Shown here piece after piece: positions 33,843 through 42,014 of a stretch of DNA of 42,801 bases; position 1 is the stretch's first letter, and the number at the start of each line of letters is the position of its first letter. The notes under the pieces are model-generated. The model did no database searches. It was not told the DNA's origin and was given only the letters and a program-made list of their open reading frames with translations. The DNA is taken from contig JAKMEY010000005.1 in assembly GCA_022425725.1 (NCBI GenBank), forward strand, positions 1 through 42,801, in the 5' to 3' direction. The position numbers and the translations under genes were made by a program. The DNA is from Ilumatobacteraceae bacterium. GTDB taxonomy: Bacteria > Actinomycetota > Acidimicrobiia > Acidimicrobiales > Ilumatobacteraceae.

Positions 33843-35363
33843 TTAGTCCACGGGTTCAAAGCGGTGATCGCTCATCACCTGAACAACCTCACCCACGTGC
33901 TCGCCCTCGAGGAGGTGAGCGAGCAGTGCGGGGTCGTCACTTTTGCCAAATGTGCGCCGACCATCGGCAAGTCTGATCGCTGCCCAGGCGGTTTCTGGCT
34001 GAGACGTCCGTCCGTGCATGACGGTGTAGGCCTCGATGTGAGTGGTGCTGTCGTGAGATGCGGTTTCAGTGTCAGCCCAGCCCGCCTTGGGAAGAGCATC
34101 GATCTCGTCTTGAGGCTCGGCATGTCTGAAATCTTGAGATGGCGGTGTCGTCGAATAGGTGCCGAACGCGTGCTTCGTCACGAACCCGCCGTTGGCCCAC
34201 ACCAGTCCCGTCGACCCTGGGTCGTTGCGGAGGGTCTCGACCATCGTCGCAATCGAATGCATGACGTATTCATTCCATGGTCCGCCAGCAAATGAGAGCC
34301 CGCCGGTCTGAGTGAGAGGACGGCTTTCGCTGTACGGGTCGATACCGAGAGAGCGAGCACCGAGTTGCACCGCCGAAGGAAAGCACGAGTAGAGATCGAG
34401 ATGAGCGATGTCATCGATGTCGAGCGAGGCCAACTCAAGTGCCTGTCGACCGCCCAACTCAACGGCAGGGGTCTGAGAGAAATTGTCACGATCGGTGATG
34501 AACGGATGTTCGTGGCAGTCAGTACCACTATGCGGGAAGACCCACCGGTCTCTCGGCACCCCGAGTGACTCTGCATGCTCAACCGAACAGATGATGATCG
34601 CTGCTGCCATGTCAACGTCATTATTTGAGTTCATCGCTTTTGTATAGGGGTAACCGACCATGCGGTTTGACTCCGACGGCGTGGTGATCTCACTCGGGCT
34701 CAGTGATTGTCGCAGCCAGGCATTCGGGTTCTGCTCTGCAACTTCGCTAAATGCTGACCACATACGGCCGACATCGGCGAGGTGTTGCTCAGGGCTAATG
34801 CCCCGGGCAGCTCTGATTGCTGTTTCAAACATCGGGTACACCTGCACCGGCATGATGAGACCCAGTTCGGTCTCCTCCGCGTTTGACATTTGTAGGTCGT
34901 GACCCCATGTCTCTGGTGGTTCCTGTTCGAGTACTTCTGGATCAACTTTTGGCCAGTCGAGATCGACGCTGTGCTTTCGGGCCCGCATTCGTGAGCGCCA
35001 TGTTTCGCCGCCGACAAGAAGTGCGCAGTTGAGTTCTCCTCTAAGGATTCGTTGCGAGGCAGAGTTGACGAGAGATTGAGGCGAGTTGCCGCCCATTGGG
35101 GTGACGACTCGGCGAGTGCTGATACCGAGTCGGTCGGCCACAACTCGGGCCGGGTCGCCGTATCGCCACGACAAGGTGTGCACGATTGCGAGCACATCAG
35201 CTGATCGAATCGGGTCACCAGTTGAGGTTGCATTCTCGGCCGCTGATCTGATGGCGTTCGCCATCAACACGGTTGCATCGGCAGCCTCACTCGGGTTGTC
35301 GACCCGCTGTTGAACTTGGCCGACGCCGATGATCACTGGTGTACGAGCTGAGATTGTTGGCAC
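33843..35363 (-). CDS. Thiolase-like protein (TLP1 type) lacking thiolase catalytic residues
   Basis: A 506-residue thiolase-fold protein. The N-terminal ARTPVIIGVGQVQQR and the LLVGGETWRS strand are clear. The expected nucleophile region reads VTPMGGNSPQSLVNSAS with no cysteine; the HDCF motif is LYSCF with no histidine, and GHP is replaced by AGGPWNEY. About 100 C-terminal residues (MHGRTSQPETAWAAIRLADGRRTF onward) form the extra domain of mycobacterial TLP1-like proteins. It may bind acyl-CoA or lipid without thiolysis. The frame opens at a TTG (35381); GTG 35363, 7 nt after TAGGGT, is preferred as a leaderless start. Confidence 0.82.
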   Translation of the reverse strand: MPTISARTPVIIGVGQVQQRVDNPSEAADATVLMANAIRSAAENATSTGDPIRSADVLAIVHTLSWRYGDPARVVADRLGISTRRVVTPMGGNSPQSLVNSASQRILRGELNCALLVGGETWRSRMRARKHSVDLDWPKVDPEVLEQEPPETWGHDLQMSNAEETELGLIMPVQVYPMFETAIRAARGISPEQHLADVGRMWSAFSEVAEQNPNAWLRQSLSPSEITTPSESNRMVGYPYTKAMNSNNDVDMAAAIIICSVEHAESLGVPRDRWVFPHSGTDCHEHPFITDRDNFSQTPAVELGGRQALELASLDIDDIAHLDLYSCFPSAVQLGARSLGIDPYSESRPLTQTGGLSFAGGPWNEYVMHSIATMVETLRNDPGSTGLVWANGGFVTKHAFGTYSTTPPSQDFRHAEPQDEIDALPKAGWADTETASHDSTTHIEAYTVMHGRTSQPETAWAAIRLADGRRTFGKSDDPALLAHLLEGEHVGEVVQVMSDHRFEPVD

Positions 35364-35367
35364 GTCC

Positions 35368-35396
35368 GTGACCCTAGGCAAGTTCGGCCGTACACT
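35368..35396 (+). promoter_or_regulatory. Promoter of rpiB, overlapping a divergent -10
   Basis: GTGACC (35368-35373), a 17-bp spacer and TACACT (35391-35396) precede the GTG of rpiB by 8 nt. On the other strand TAGGGT (35376-35371) ends 7 nt before the GTG of the thiolase-like gene. The two genes start only 41 bp apart, so the promoters must overlap and cannot easily be occupied together. Confidence 0.5.
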
Positions 35397-35404
35397 TTGC
35401 AGTC

Positions 35405-35851
35405 GTGGCGACCATCTCTTTCGGCTGTGATCACGCCGGCTTCGAACTCAAACAACACCTCATTGCCTATGTCGAAGCTTCGGGTCACCACGTGATCGAC
35501 CACGGCTCGCACTCCACTGACAGCGTCGACTATCCAGAATTTTGTTCAGCTGCCGGACGATCTGTGCGCGATGGTGAAGCTGATGTCGGCATCGTGCTTG
35601 GAGGAAGCGGGCAGGGCGAACAGTTGGCGGCGAATAAGGTCCGAGGTGTTCGAGCCGCGTTGTGCAATTGCTTATACACCGCCCGCATGGCAAGACAACA
35701 CAACGATGCCAACGTGCTGTCGATTGGTGCTCGAGTTGTTGGTGTGGGGCTCGCCGAAGAAATTGTTGACACCTTTCTTTTAACCGAGTTTGAGGGAGGT
35801 CGTCACGCAAGAAGAGTCGATCAACTCGCCGCTCTCGAGGAGGAGTTCTAA
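35405..35851 (+). CDS. rpiB: Ribose-5-phosphate isomerase B
   Basis: A 148-residue RpiB/LacAB-family sugar-phosphate isomerase interconverting ribose 5-phosphate and ribulose 5-phosphate. D9-H10 ([10 protein letters not shown]) and the substrate loop [21 protein letters not shown] are present. E72 in GQGEQ corresponds to the catalytic glutamate of the actinobacterial subtype, which replaces the cysteine of the E. coli enzyme. GTG start, probably leaderless. The glyA ATG lies 2 nt after the stop. Confidence 0.95.
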   Translation: MATISFGCDHAGFELKQHLIAYVEASGHHVIDHGSHSTDSVDYPEFCSAAGRSVRDGEADVGIVLGGSGQGEQLAANKVRGVRAALCNCLYTARMARQHNDANVLSIGARVVGVGLAEEIVDTFLLTEFEGGRHARRVDQLAALEEEF

Positions 35852-35853
35852 CC

Positions 35854-37095
35854 ATGCCGTTCCCTTCTGACGCGCAGCCCGACCTCGAAGTTGAGGCGTT
35901 GCTTGAGGCCGAATTTGATCGACAGCAGACGGGTCTGCAACTCATTGCGAGCGAGAATTTCACTTCCCCTGCGGTCATGAAGGCTGTTGGGTCAATTCTC
36001 ACCAACAAATATGCAGAGGGCTACCCGGGCAAGCGCTATTACGGAGGCAATCAGATCGTTGACTCGATTGAGTCGATTGCGATTGAGAGAGTGAAAAGTT
36101 TGTTTGGAGCCGATCACGCAAACGTCCAGCCACACTCCGGCGCTAACGCAAATATGTGCGTGTATCAGGCGTTGCTGTCACCCGGTGACACCGTGCTCGG
36201 GCTCAGTCTTGACCACGGTGGCCATCTCACTCATGGTTCCCCGGTAAATGCAAGCGGGCTGCTCTACAACTTTGTGTCGTTTGGTGTTGGTGCTGAGGAA
36301 CGTATCGACATGGATCGCGTTCGTGATCTTGCAGAAGAGCACCGACCAAAACTCATCGTGGCAGGTACGACAAGTTACCCGCGCCGACTCGACCCTGAGC
36401 CGTTCAAGAAGATTGCTGACGAGGTCGGTGCGTTGCTGCTGTTTGACATTGCTCACCTCGCTGGGCTCGTTGCAGGTGGCGCCCATCCAAACCCGGTTCC
36501 GTTCGCTGATGTTGTGACGTTTACGACGCACAAGACGTTGCGAGGCCCTCGTGGTGGGTGCATTTTGGCGAAAGCTGAGCATGCTGCAGCAATCGATAAA
36601 GCGGTATTTCCAGGTTGGCAAGGCGGCCCGTTAGAGCATGTGATTGCGGGCAAAGCGATTGCGTTCAAAGAGGCGGCGTCACCGGAGTTCGGCGAATACG
36701 CTCACCGCATTGTCTCGAACGCCTCTCAGCTTGCCGACTGTCTCGCTGGTCATGGATTCAGAATGGTGTCGGGTGGTACCGACACTCACATGATCGTCGT
36801 TGATCTCCAACCCTTTGACGCAGAACTGACCGGCAAGGAAGCGCAGGCCGTTCTCGACGACGCAGGTATCACGTTGAATAAGAACACGGTTCCCGACGAC
36901 CCCCGAAGCCCATTTGTGACGAGCGGTGTTCGCATCGGGACTCCGTCGGTGACGACCCAGGGAATGGGGGCTGTCGAGATGCCGGTGATCGCTGATCTCA
37001 TCGCGCGAACATTGCGTCATCGAAGCGACGCCCAGGTGGTGGCTGAGGTCCGTCGAGAGGTTGCCGATCTCTGTGAGAGGTTCCCGGCGTACTGA
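35854..37095 (+). CDS. glyA: Serine hydroxymethyltransferase
   Basis: A 413-residue PLP enzyme interconverting serine and glycine with tetrahydrofolate, the main source of one-carbon units. [35 protein letters not shown] (D198, H201) and the PLP lysine K227 in [12 protein letters not shown] are intact. GGAGGAG in the end of rpiB serves as ribosome site, so the two genes are coupled. The rpiB-glyA pair upstream of ATP synthase genes is also seen in Bacillus and other Gram-positive bacteria. Confidence 0.97.
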   Translation: MPFPSDAQPDLEVEALLEAEFDRQQTGLQLIASENFTSPAVMKAVGSILTNKYAEGYPGKRYYGGNQIVDSIESIAIERVKSLFGADHANVQPHSGANANMCVYQALLSPGDTVLGLSLDHGGHLTHGSPVNASGLLYNFVSFGVGAEERIDMDRVRDLAEEHRPKLIVAGTTSYPRRLDPEPFKKIADEVGALLLFDIAHLAGLVAGGAHPNPVPFADVVTFTTHKTLRGPRGGCILAKAEHAAAIDKAVFPGWQGGPLEHVIAGKAIAFKEAASPEFGEYAHRIVSNASQLADCLAGHGFRMVSGGTDTHMIVVDLQPFDAELTGKEAQAVLDDAGITLNKNTVPDDPRSPFVTSGVRIGTPSVTTQGMGAVEMPVIADLIARTLRHRSDAQVVAEVRREVADLCERFPAY

Positions 37096-37108
37096 GCCGT
37101 ATCGGGTC

Positions 37109-37114
37109 TAAGGT
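37109..37114 (+). promoter_or_regulatory. Candidate -10 box for the leaderless start at 37121
   Basis: TAAGGT ends 6 nt before the ATG at 37121 in a 25-bp gap after glyA, and there is no Shine-Dalgarno at usable distance. The -35 is poor. Confidence 0.4.
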
Positions 37115-37120
37115 CACGCC

Positions 37121-38290
37121 ATGCCGAGCCTATTTGATTACCTCATCATTGGGTTCGTGGCGGCCGCAGTCACGTTTGTGACCACTCCTGTCGTGAGCAA
37201 GATTGCGCAGCGGCGAGGTTGGGTTGCGCAACCTAATGACCGAAGTGTTCACACAACAGCGATTCCGAACGTCGGTGGTCTCGGAATGTTGCTCGGGCTC
37301 TTCATTGCGCTTGCGATCGCACAGTCGCTTGATCGTTTCGACGCCCTCTTCGATGGAAACATCGAACAGATTGGTGTCGTTCTCGCCGCGCTTGCCATCA
37401 CCGCCATTGGATTCTTTGACGACACCCGAGATCTTGCTCCTCCGGCCAAAGTGACTGGCATCGTTGTTGCCGCAATGTTGCTGACATGGTTCGGGGCAAC
37501 GATGTACTACTTCCGCGTTCCCTATCTCGACGTGTTTATTTTGTCGGGTGACTGGCAGCCGGTGGTGACCGTTATCTGGTTGTTAGGAATGACTCAAGCG
37601 ATCAATTTGATCGATGGTCTTGACGGGTTGGCCGCAGGAATTGTTGCGATCGGTGCAGGAGCGTTCTTTCTGTACGCATTCAAATTGTCTGATCTTGGGC
37701 TCTTAAGCCAGCCCAACTTGGGGCCACTCGTCGCAATCATCGCTGCTGGAATTGCGATTGGATTCCTTCCGCATAATTTCAACCCGGCCACCATCTTTAT
37801 GGGCGACGGGGGAGCGTTCCTTCTTGGTCTCCTCCTTGCGGTGGCGACAGGCATGGTTGGAGGCCGAGCTGATCCATTGACCCAGGCGTTCGTCGGCCAG
37901 ACGTTTTTCTTCCTTGCTCCGTTGGCGATCCCAGTGCTCATTCTTGGTGTCCCAATTATCGACACGCTGTTTGCGATCGTGCGTCGTGCCTCACAGCGTC
38001 AAGCGATTGACGTTGCAGATAAGGGCCATCTTCATCATCGTTTGATGAACCTTGGTCATGGTCACCGTCGAAGTGTTGCCATCTTGTGGACATGGACGGC
38101 ATTGCTGTCAGCATTCACGCTGTATCCGGTGCTCACAGGCACCAACCCGACGTACCTGCCATTTGGAATGGGGGCGCTCGCGATCGTGTTGTTCACGGTG
38201 CTGCATCCAAGTGTCCGCCGAAAGCGGGCTGAAGAGATTGAGGCGGCACTGCTTCGGCCGGCATCTGAGCAGATCGCCTCAGACGACTGA
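37121..38290 (+). CDS. wecA: Undecaprenyl-phosphate GlcNAc-1-phosphate transferase (WecA/TagO family)
   Basis: A 389-residue polytopic membrane enzyme with about ten or eleven helices. It transfers a HexNAc-1-phosphate from UDP to undecaprenyl phosphate at the inner face of the membrane, starting cell-wall polymer or glycan synthesis. Motifs: QPNDRSVHTTAIPNVGG, FFDDTRDL (D100, D101), NLIDGLDGL (from N162), FMGDGGAFLLG, and the histidine-rich cytoplasmic loop KGHLHHRLMNLGHGHRR that distinguishes WecA from MraY. The same gene precedes atpI in other actinobacteria. The exact sugar is not shown by the sequence. Confidence 0.9.
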   Translation: MPSLFDYLIIGFVAAAVTFVTTPVVSKIAQRRGWVAQPNDRSVHTTAIPNVGGLGMLLGLFIALAIAQSLDRFDALFDGNIEQIGVVLAALAITAIGFFDDTRDLAPPAKVTGIVVAAMLLTWFGATMYYFRVPYLDVFILSGDWQPVVTVIWLLGMTQAINLIDGLDGLAAGIVAIGAGAFFLYAFKLSDLGLLSQPNLGPLVAIIAAGIAIGFLPHNFNPATIFMGDGGAFLLGLLLAVATGMVGGRADPLTQAFVGQTFFFLAPLAIPVLILGVPIIDTLFAIVRRASQRQAIDVADKGHLHHRLMNLGHGHRRSVAILWTWTALLSAFTLYPVLTGTNPTYLPFGMGALAIVLFTVLHPSVRRKRAEEIEAALLRPASEQIASDD

Positions 38291-38343
38291 ACTTTGCGTA
38301 TCTTCACCGCTGGAAAATGCCAAGAAACTGCAACACAAGATGG

Positions 38344-38373
38344 TTGCGAACGCCGATGAACATCGTCTAGTTT
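38344..38373 (+). promoter_or_regulatory. Candidate promoter of the ATP synthase operon
   Basis: TTGCGA (38344-38349), an 18-bp spacer and TAGTTT (38368-38373) lie in the 104-bp gap after wecA. Transcription would begin near 38380, giving a short leader before 38395. No terminator hairpin for wecA was recognised in the gap. Confidence 0.45.
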
Positions 38374-38394
38374 TCTGAGCGATGTCGAGCACAG

Positions 38395-38700
38395 ATGGTG
38401 CTTGTCAACAACTCGCTCCCTCCTATGAAGCTGATCTTTACCCAAGCCCGAAATTCCCGCGCCGGCGGAGCCGACGACAACTTGGGTCGCGGTATGGAAA
38501 CTGCGCTCCTTCTTGCGGTCTTTCTCGGAATTGGCTGGCTTGTCGACCGATGGCTCGGAACTCGTCCGCTCTTCATGATCGGACTTGTGCTGTTTGCTGC
38601 CGCTGGCTCCTTCGTCAAGATGAAACTCGACTACGACAGCCGCATGGAACGTCTTGAAGCTGAGCGTCGTGACGCTTCGCAAGCGAGGACGACACGATGA
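38395..38700 (+). CDS. AtpZ/AtpI-family small membrane protein
   Basis: A 101-residue protein with two helices (METALLLAVFLGIGWLVDRWLG and LFMIGLVLFAAAGSFVKM) and the D-R-W-L-G-T-x-P loop typical of the AtpZ/AtpI family that precedes atpB. Such proteins assist c-ring assembly or Mg2+ supply to the synthase. The start is uncertain: ATG 38395, or ATG 38425, which would remove ten unconserved residues; neither has a clear ribosome site. Its stop overlaps the next start (ATGA at 38697-38700). Confidence 0.82.
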   Translation: MVLVNNSLPPMKLIFTQARNSRAGGADDNLGRGMETALLLAVFLGIGWLVDRWLGTRPLFMIGLVLFAAAGSFVKMKLDYDSRMERLEAERRDASQARTTR

Positions 38701-39137
38701 CGACTTCGGATATGTCGACGTCTGAACTAGATGACAACCCGATTGAAGTGCGAATTTCGCTCGACATGGTCAAGCGCGGTATCTATGTCGCCCCCTTGAT
38801 CATCGCGGTGGCAGCGATGCCCTGGGGCGGCCCCGGCGCGTTGTCGGCGGCGTTCGCTCTCGGACTCGTCTTTGTCAACTTTTTGTTGGCTGCTGCACTC
38901 GTCTCAGGCGCCGCAAAAATTTCTACCGCATTAGTGATGGCCGCCACGTTGTTCGGCTACCTCATTCGTCTAGGATTGATTCTCGTTGCCTTCCTTCTCG
39001 TACGTGACGCATCATGGATTTCGCGTCCCGCACTCGGAGCGACCATAATCGTGTCTCATATAGGACTCCTCGTGTGGGAGTTGAAGTACGTAGCAATCTC
39101 GCTGGCTCACGCTGGCTTAAAACCTGCCCGCCCGTAG
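38697..39137 (+). CDS. atpI: AtpI-like ATP synthase accessory membrane protein
   Basis: A 146-residue membrane protein with four predicted helices after a polar N-terminus of about 28 residues. Position and topology fit the ATP synthase subunit I family, which helps assemble the c-ring. Sequence conservation is weak, so the name rests mainly on location between AtpZ and atpB. The ATG at 38697 overlaps the upstream stop. Confidence 0.7.
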   Translation: MTTSDMSTSELDDNPIEVRISLDMVKRGIYVAPLIIAVAAMPWGGPGALSAAFALGLVFVNFLLAAALVSGAAKISTALVMAATLFGYLIRLGLILVAFLLVRDASWISRPALGATIIVSHIGLLVWELKYVAISLAHAGLKPARP

Positions 39138-39159
39138 AAACAACAGGAACGAAACAAAC

Positions 39160-39915
39160 GTGTTCGCACTCGAATTTCCGCCAATTAACGAAATCCTCCG
39201 ATGGAGTGATGTGTTCCCGTCGTTCAACAAGGTCGCCATCATCTCGGTGCTCGCTGCGGTGATTGCGTCGGTGATCTTCCTCATCGCCGGTAACGCCGAT
39301 GGCTCGAAGGCTCCCAAGGGAGTTCGCAACCTCGCAGAAGCGATTGTTGAATTCATCGAAAACCAGATCGTCATGCCGACTATGGGTCGCGATGGCCTCG
39401 GATGGACACCATTCCTTCTCAGCCTCTTCTCGTTTATTTACCTCTGCAACGTTCCGGGAATTATTCCGGTCATTCAGATGCCAGCGACCGCCCGAATGGC
39501 GCTCCCGCTTTTCCTTTCACTGCTCGTGTGGGTTGTCTTCATCGGCGTTGGCTTCAAGCATCAGGGCCTCGGATATCTGAAGAACTCCCTCTTCCCACCT
39601 GGGGTTCCCGGGCCGCTCTACATTCTTGTGACGCCGATTGAGTTCATCTCGACGTTCCTCGTGCGTCCGTTCTCGCTGACAGTTCGTCTGTTTGCCAACA
39701 TGCTCGCTGGTCACATTCTCCTCGTGACCTTTGCCCTTCTCACGAAGGAATTGGTTCAGGGCGGCAACATTGCCCTGGTTCCAGTCGGCATTTTGCCGTT
39801 CTTCATGCTGGTGTTCCTCACCGCGTTCGAGGTTCTCGTCGCGTTCTTGCAGGCTTACATCTTCACGATCCTCGCCGCCGTGTACATCGGTGGTGCCGCC
39901 CATCCTGAGCACTAA
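39160..39915 (+). CDS. atpB: ATP synthase F0 subunit a
   Basis: A 251-residue membrane subunit forming the proton half-channels. The essential arginine is R176 in SLTVRLFANMLAGH; the GPLYILVTPIEFISTFLVRPFSL helix and the C-terminal FEVLVAFLQAYIFTILAAVYIGGA are typical. The start is a GTG with AGGA about 11 nt upstream. It lies 22 bp after the AtpI-like gene and 51 bp before atpE. Confidence 0.96.
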   Translation: MFALEFPPINEILRWSDVFPSFNKVAIISVLAAVIASVIFLIAGNADGSKAPKGVRNLAEAIVEFIENQIVMPTMGRDGLGWTPFLLSLFSFIYLCNVPGIIPVIQMPATARMALPLFLSLLVWVVFIGVGFKHQGLGYLKNSLFPPGVPGPLYILVTPIEFISTFLVRPFSLTVRLFANMLAGHILLVTFALLTKELVQGGNIALVPVGILPFFMLVFLTAFEVLVAFLQAYIFTILAAVYIGGAAHPEH

Positions 39916-40221
<306 letters not shown>

Positions 40222-40227
40222 TCACTC

Positions 40228-40247
40228 GATCCGGCATCGACCGGGTC
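40228..40247 (+). promoter_or_regulatory. Stem-loop between atpE and the first atpF
   Basis: GATCCGG (40228-40234) can pair with CCGGGTC (40241-40247) over 7 bp including one G-T wobble, with a 6-nt loop. It begins 7 nt after the atpE stop and has no U tract. It could protect the 3' end of atpE-containing mRNA or partially attenuate transcription, which would suit the high c-subunit stoichiometry. Confidence 0.4.
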
Positions 40248-40286
40248 TCGTATACGTAACCGATAACTGCAGATCAAGGAGTTGAC

Positions 40287-40946
40287 GTGCTAACAGCCGT
40301 CGTGACATACGGGTCAAATGGACCTGAAGTGCTCCTCTCCGCCAGCGAAGGCGAGGAGGGCTACTCCGAGTACACGTACGCGGATTGTTCGATCATTCCT
40401 GAGGGCAAAGATCCTTCAGAAAAGATCGAATCGCTAGGGAAGTGCGATCCGGGCCCAAGCCCGATCGTGCCTGAAGCCAAAGAGTTGTACTGGGGTGCCG
40501 GTGCATTCATTCTCTTTGCGCTGCTCATGCGCTTCTTCCTGTATCCGCGCCTTCGTCGGAGCATGGATGCTCGCTATGACTCGATTCGTGGTGCGCACGC
40601 TGAAGCCGATCAGGCTCGCAGCGAAGCGGAAGCTGAGGTAGCCGCATATGAGGCTGCTCTCTCCGAAGTGAAAGCTGAGGCCGCATCTCGCATCGATGCG
40701 GCCCGCGCCGCGTTGGAGCAAGAGCGCTCAGCGCAACTCGCTGAGGCCAACGCTCGCATCTCAAGTGCTCGAGACGCGGCTGCCGCTGAGACTGCCGCTG
40801 CGCATGAAGCAATTCGAGGTGATATCGGTTCAGCAGCCGCAACCGTCGCCGCCCGCACCGTCGAACTCGCAACCGGGCGCGCCCCCGATGCGGGAGCCGT
40901 GTCGGCAGCCGTTGAGGGCTCAATGACGTCAGGAGCAACACGATGA
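40287..40946 (+). CDS. atpF: ATP synthase F0 subunit b (b-prime-like) with long N-terminal extension
   Basis: A 219-residue stator subunit. The membrane helix is at about 67-87 (YWGAGAFILFALLMRFFLYP), followed by a long Ala/Glu-rich coiled coil and a C-terminal region that would bind delta. Before the helix are about 66 residues, acidic and with C34 and C53; b subunits normally have only a few residues there. Since the b N-terminus faces away from the cytoplasm, this part should be extracytoplasmic. The GTG start is well supported by AAGGAG 7 nt upstream. A second b gene overlaps its stop (ATGA at 40943-40946), so the stator is probably a b/b-prime heterodimer. Confidence 0.88.
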   Translation: MLTAVVTYGSNGPEVLLSASEGEEGYSEYTYADCSIIPEGKDPSEKIESLGKCDPGPSPIVPEAKELYWGAGAFILFALLMRFFLYPRLRRSMDARYDSIRGAHAEADQARSEAEAEVAAYEAALSEVKAEAASRIDAARAALEQERSAQLAEANARISSARDAAAAETAAAHEAIRGDIGSAAATVAARTVELATGRAPDAGAVSAAVEGSMTSGATR

Positions 40947-41479
40947 ACCTGATTGCTGCGGGAGATATCGATCCCGCACAGAGTGTTAACTGGTTATTGC
41001 CACCGCTCTCCGAACTGATCTATGGCGGTATTGCGTCGATCATCATTTTTGCCCTGATCTACAAGTTCGGAGGCCCTGCTGCGAAGAAGGGCATGGCTGA
41101 CCGCACTGCAAAGATCCAGGCTGAGCTCGATGGTGCCGCTGAAGCACTCGAATCGGCTCGCACCGAGGCTGAAGAGATTCGTCGTGCCGCTGGAGACATC
41201 GCTTCCGAGCGTGCCCGTCTCCTTGCTGAGGCCGATGAGCAAGCCTCTGCGTTGCTGTCAGAGGGCCGTGAGCGTTTGGCCGCAGAGATCGCCGACCTTG
41301 AAGCTCGCGCAGAGGCTGAGTCAGCGGGTCTTGCGGGTCGCATGGGAGACGAGCTTCGAGTCGAAGTATCTCGAATCTCATCCTCGGTCGTTGATCAATT
41401 GGTTGCCGAAACCCTTGATGACGCAACTCAGCAAGCTCTCATTGAAGACTTCATCCAGAAGGTAGGTGCCGGGTCATGA
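40943..41479 (+). CDS. atpF: ATP synthase F0 subunit b
   Basis: A 178-residue b subunit with a short N-terminus, one helix at about 26-43 (LIYGGIASIIIFALIYKFGG) and a long heptad-like coiled coil rich in A, E and R. The C-terminus VSRISSSVVDQLVAETLDDATQQALIEDFI is the delta-binding part. It overlaps both neighbours by 4 nt. Unlike mycobacteria there is no b-delta fusion. It differs clearly from the first b protein in its N-terminus. Confidence 0.92.
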   Translation: MNLIAAGDIDPAQSVNWLLPPLSELIYGGIASIIIFALIYKFGGPAAKKGMADRTAKIQAELDGAAEALESARTEAEEIRRAAGDIASERARLLAEADEQASALLSEGRERLAAEIADLEARAEAESAGLAGRMGDELRVEVSRISSSVVDQLVAETLDDATQQALIEDFIQKVGAGS

Positions 41480-42003
41480 GTGACGCACGTATCGAGGGTT
41501 ACGCACGAGCCCTGTTTGAAATCGCCCGAGCGGAAGGCAATCTCGACGAGGTTGAAGACGAACTGTTTCGGTTCGCTCGTTCATACGAGTCGAGCGACGC
41601 ACTCCGTGCCGCACTCACCGATGACCTGGTGCCGGCCGACCGCCGTCAAGGCATCGTAGAAAGCCTGCTCGATGGCCAAGCGACCTCGACGACCATGCAG
41701 TTGGTGTCGATGGTCATTGGTTCCGGACGTGGTCGTGATCTTCCTGAGATCATCGACAGCCTCGTCGCCCGAGCATCAGCCTCAAAGGATCTCGCAGTCG
41801 CAGAAGTTCGCTCTGCGGTCGCCCTTTCAGATGACCAGGCGAGCCGCTTGAAAGCAGCGTTGACCAACTCATCTGGGCATGAGGTGAATTTGAAAGTTGT
41901 TATCGACCCCACCGTGATTGGTGGAGTTATCGCAACCGTTGGTGACAGCGTCATCGATGGAAGCGTTCGTACCCGTCTTGATCAGTTGAAGAGCCGTCTC
42001 TAG
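41476..42003 (+). CDS. atpH: ATP synthase F1 subunit delta
   Basis: A 175-residue delta subunit (OSCP family) linking the b stalk to the alpha3-beta3 head. The N-terminal helical domain starts [17 protein letters not shown]; the C-terminal signature is [31 protein letters not shown]. Length is that of a free delta, not the mycobacterial fusion. It overlaps the second b gene by 4 nt. Confidence 0.96.
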   Translation: MSDARIEGYARALFEIARAEGNLDEVEDELFRFARSYESSDALRAALTDDLVPADRRQGIVESLLDGQATSTTMQLVSMVIGSGRGRDLPEIIDSLVARASASKDLAVAEVRSAVALSDDQASRLKAALTNSSGHEVNLKVVIDPTVIGGVIATVGDSVIDGSVRTRLDQLKSRL

Positions 42004-42014
42004 GAGAACACGTC

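Noticed and set aside
38382-38657. Frame of 91 codons beginning close to the predicted atp transcription start
   Set aside because: It overlaps the AtpZ-like gene out of frame, and its translation is low-complexity and Arg/Ser-rich without membrane helices.
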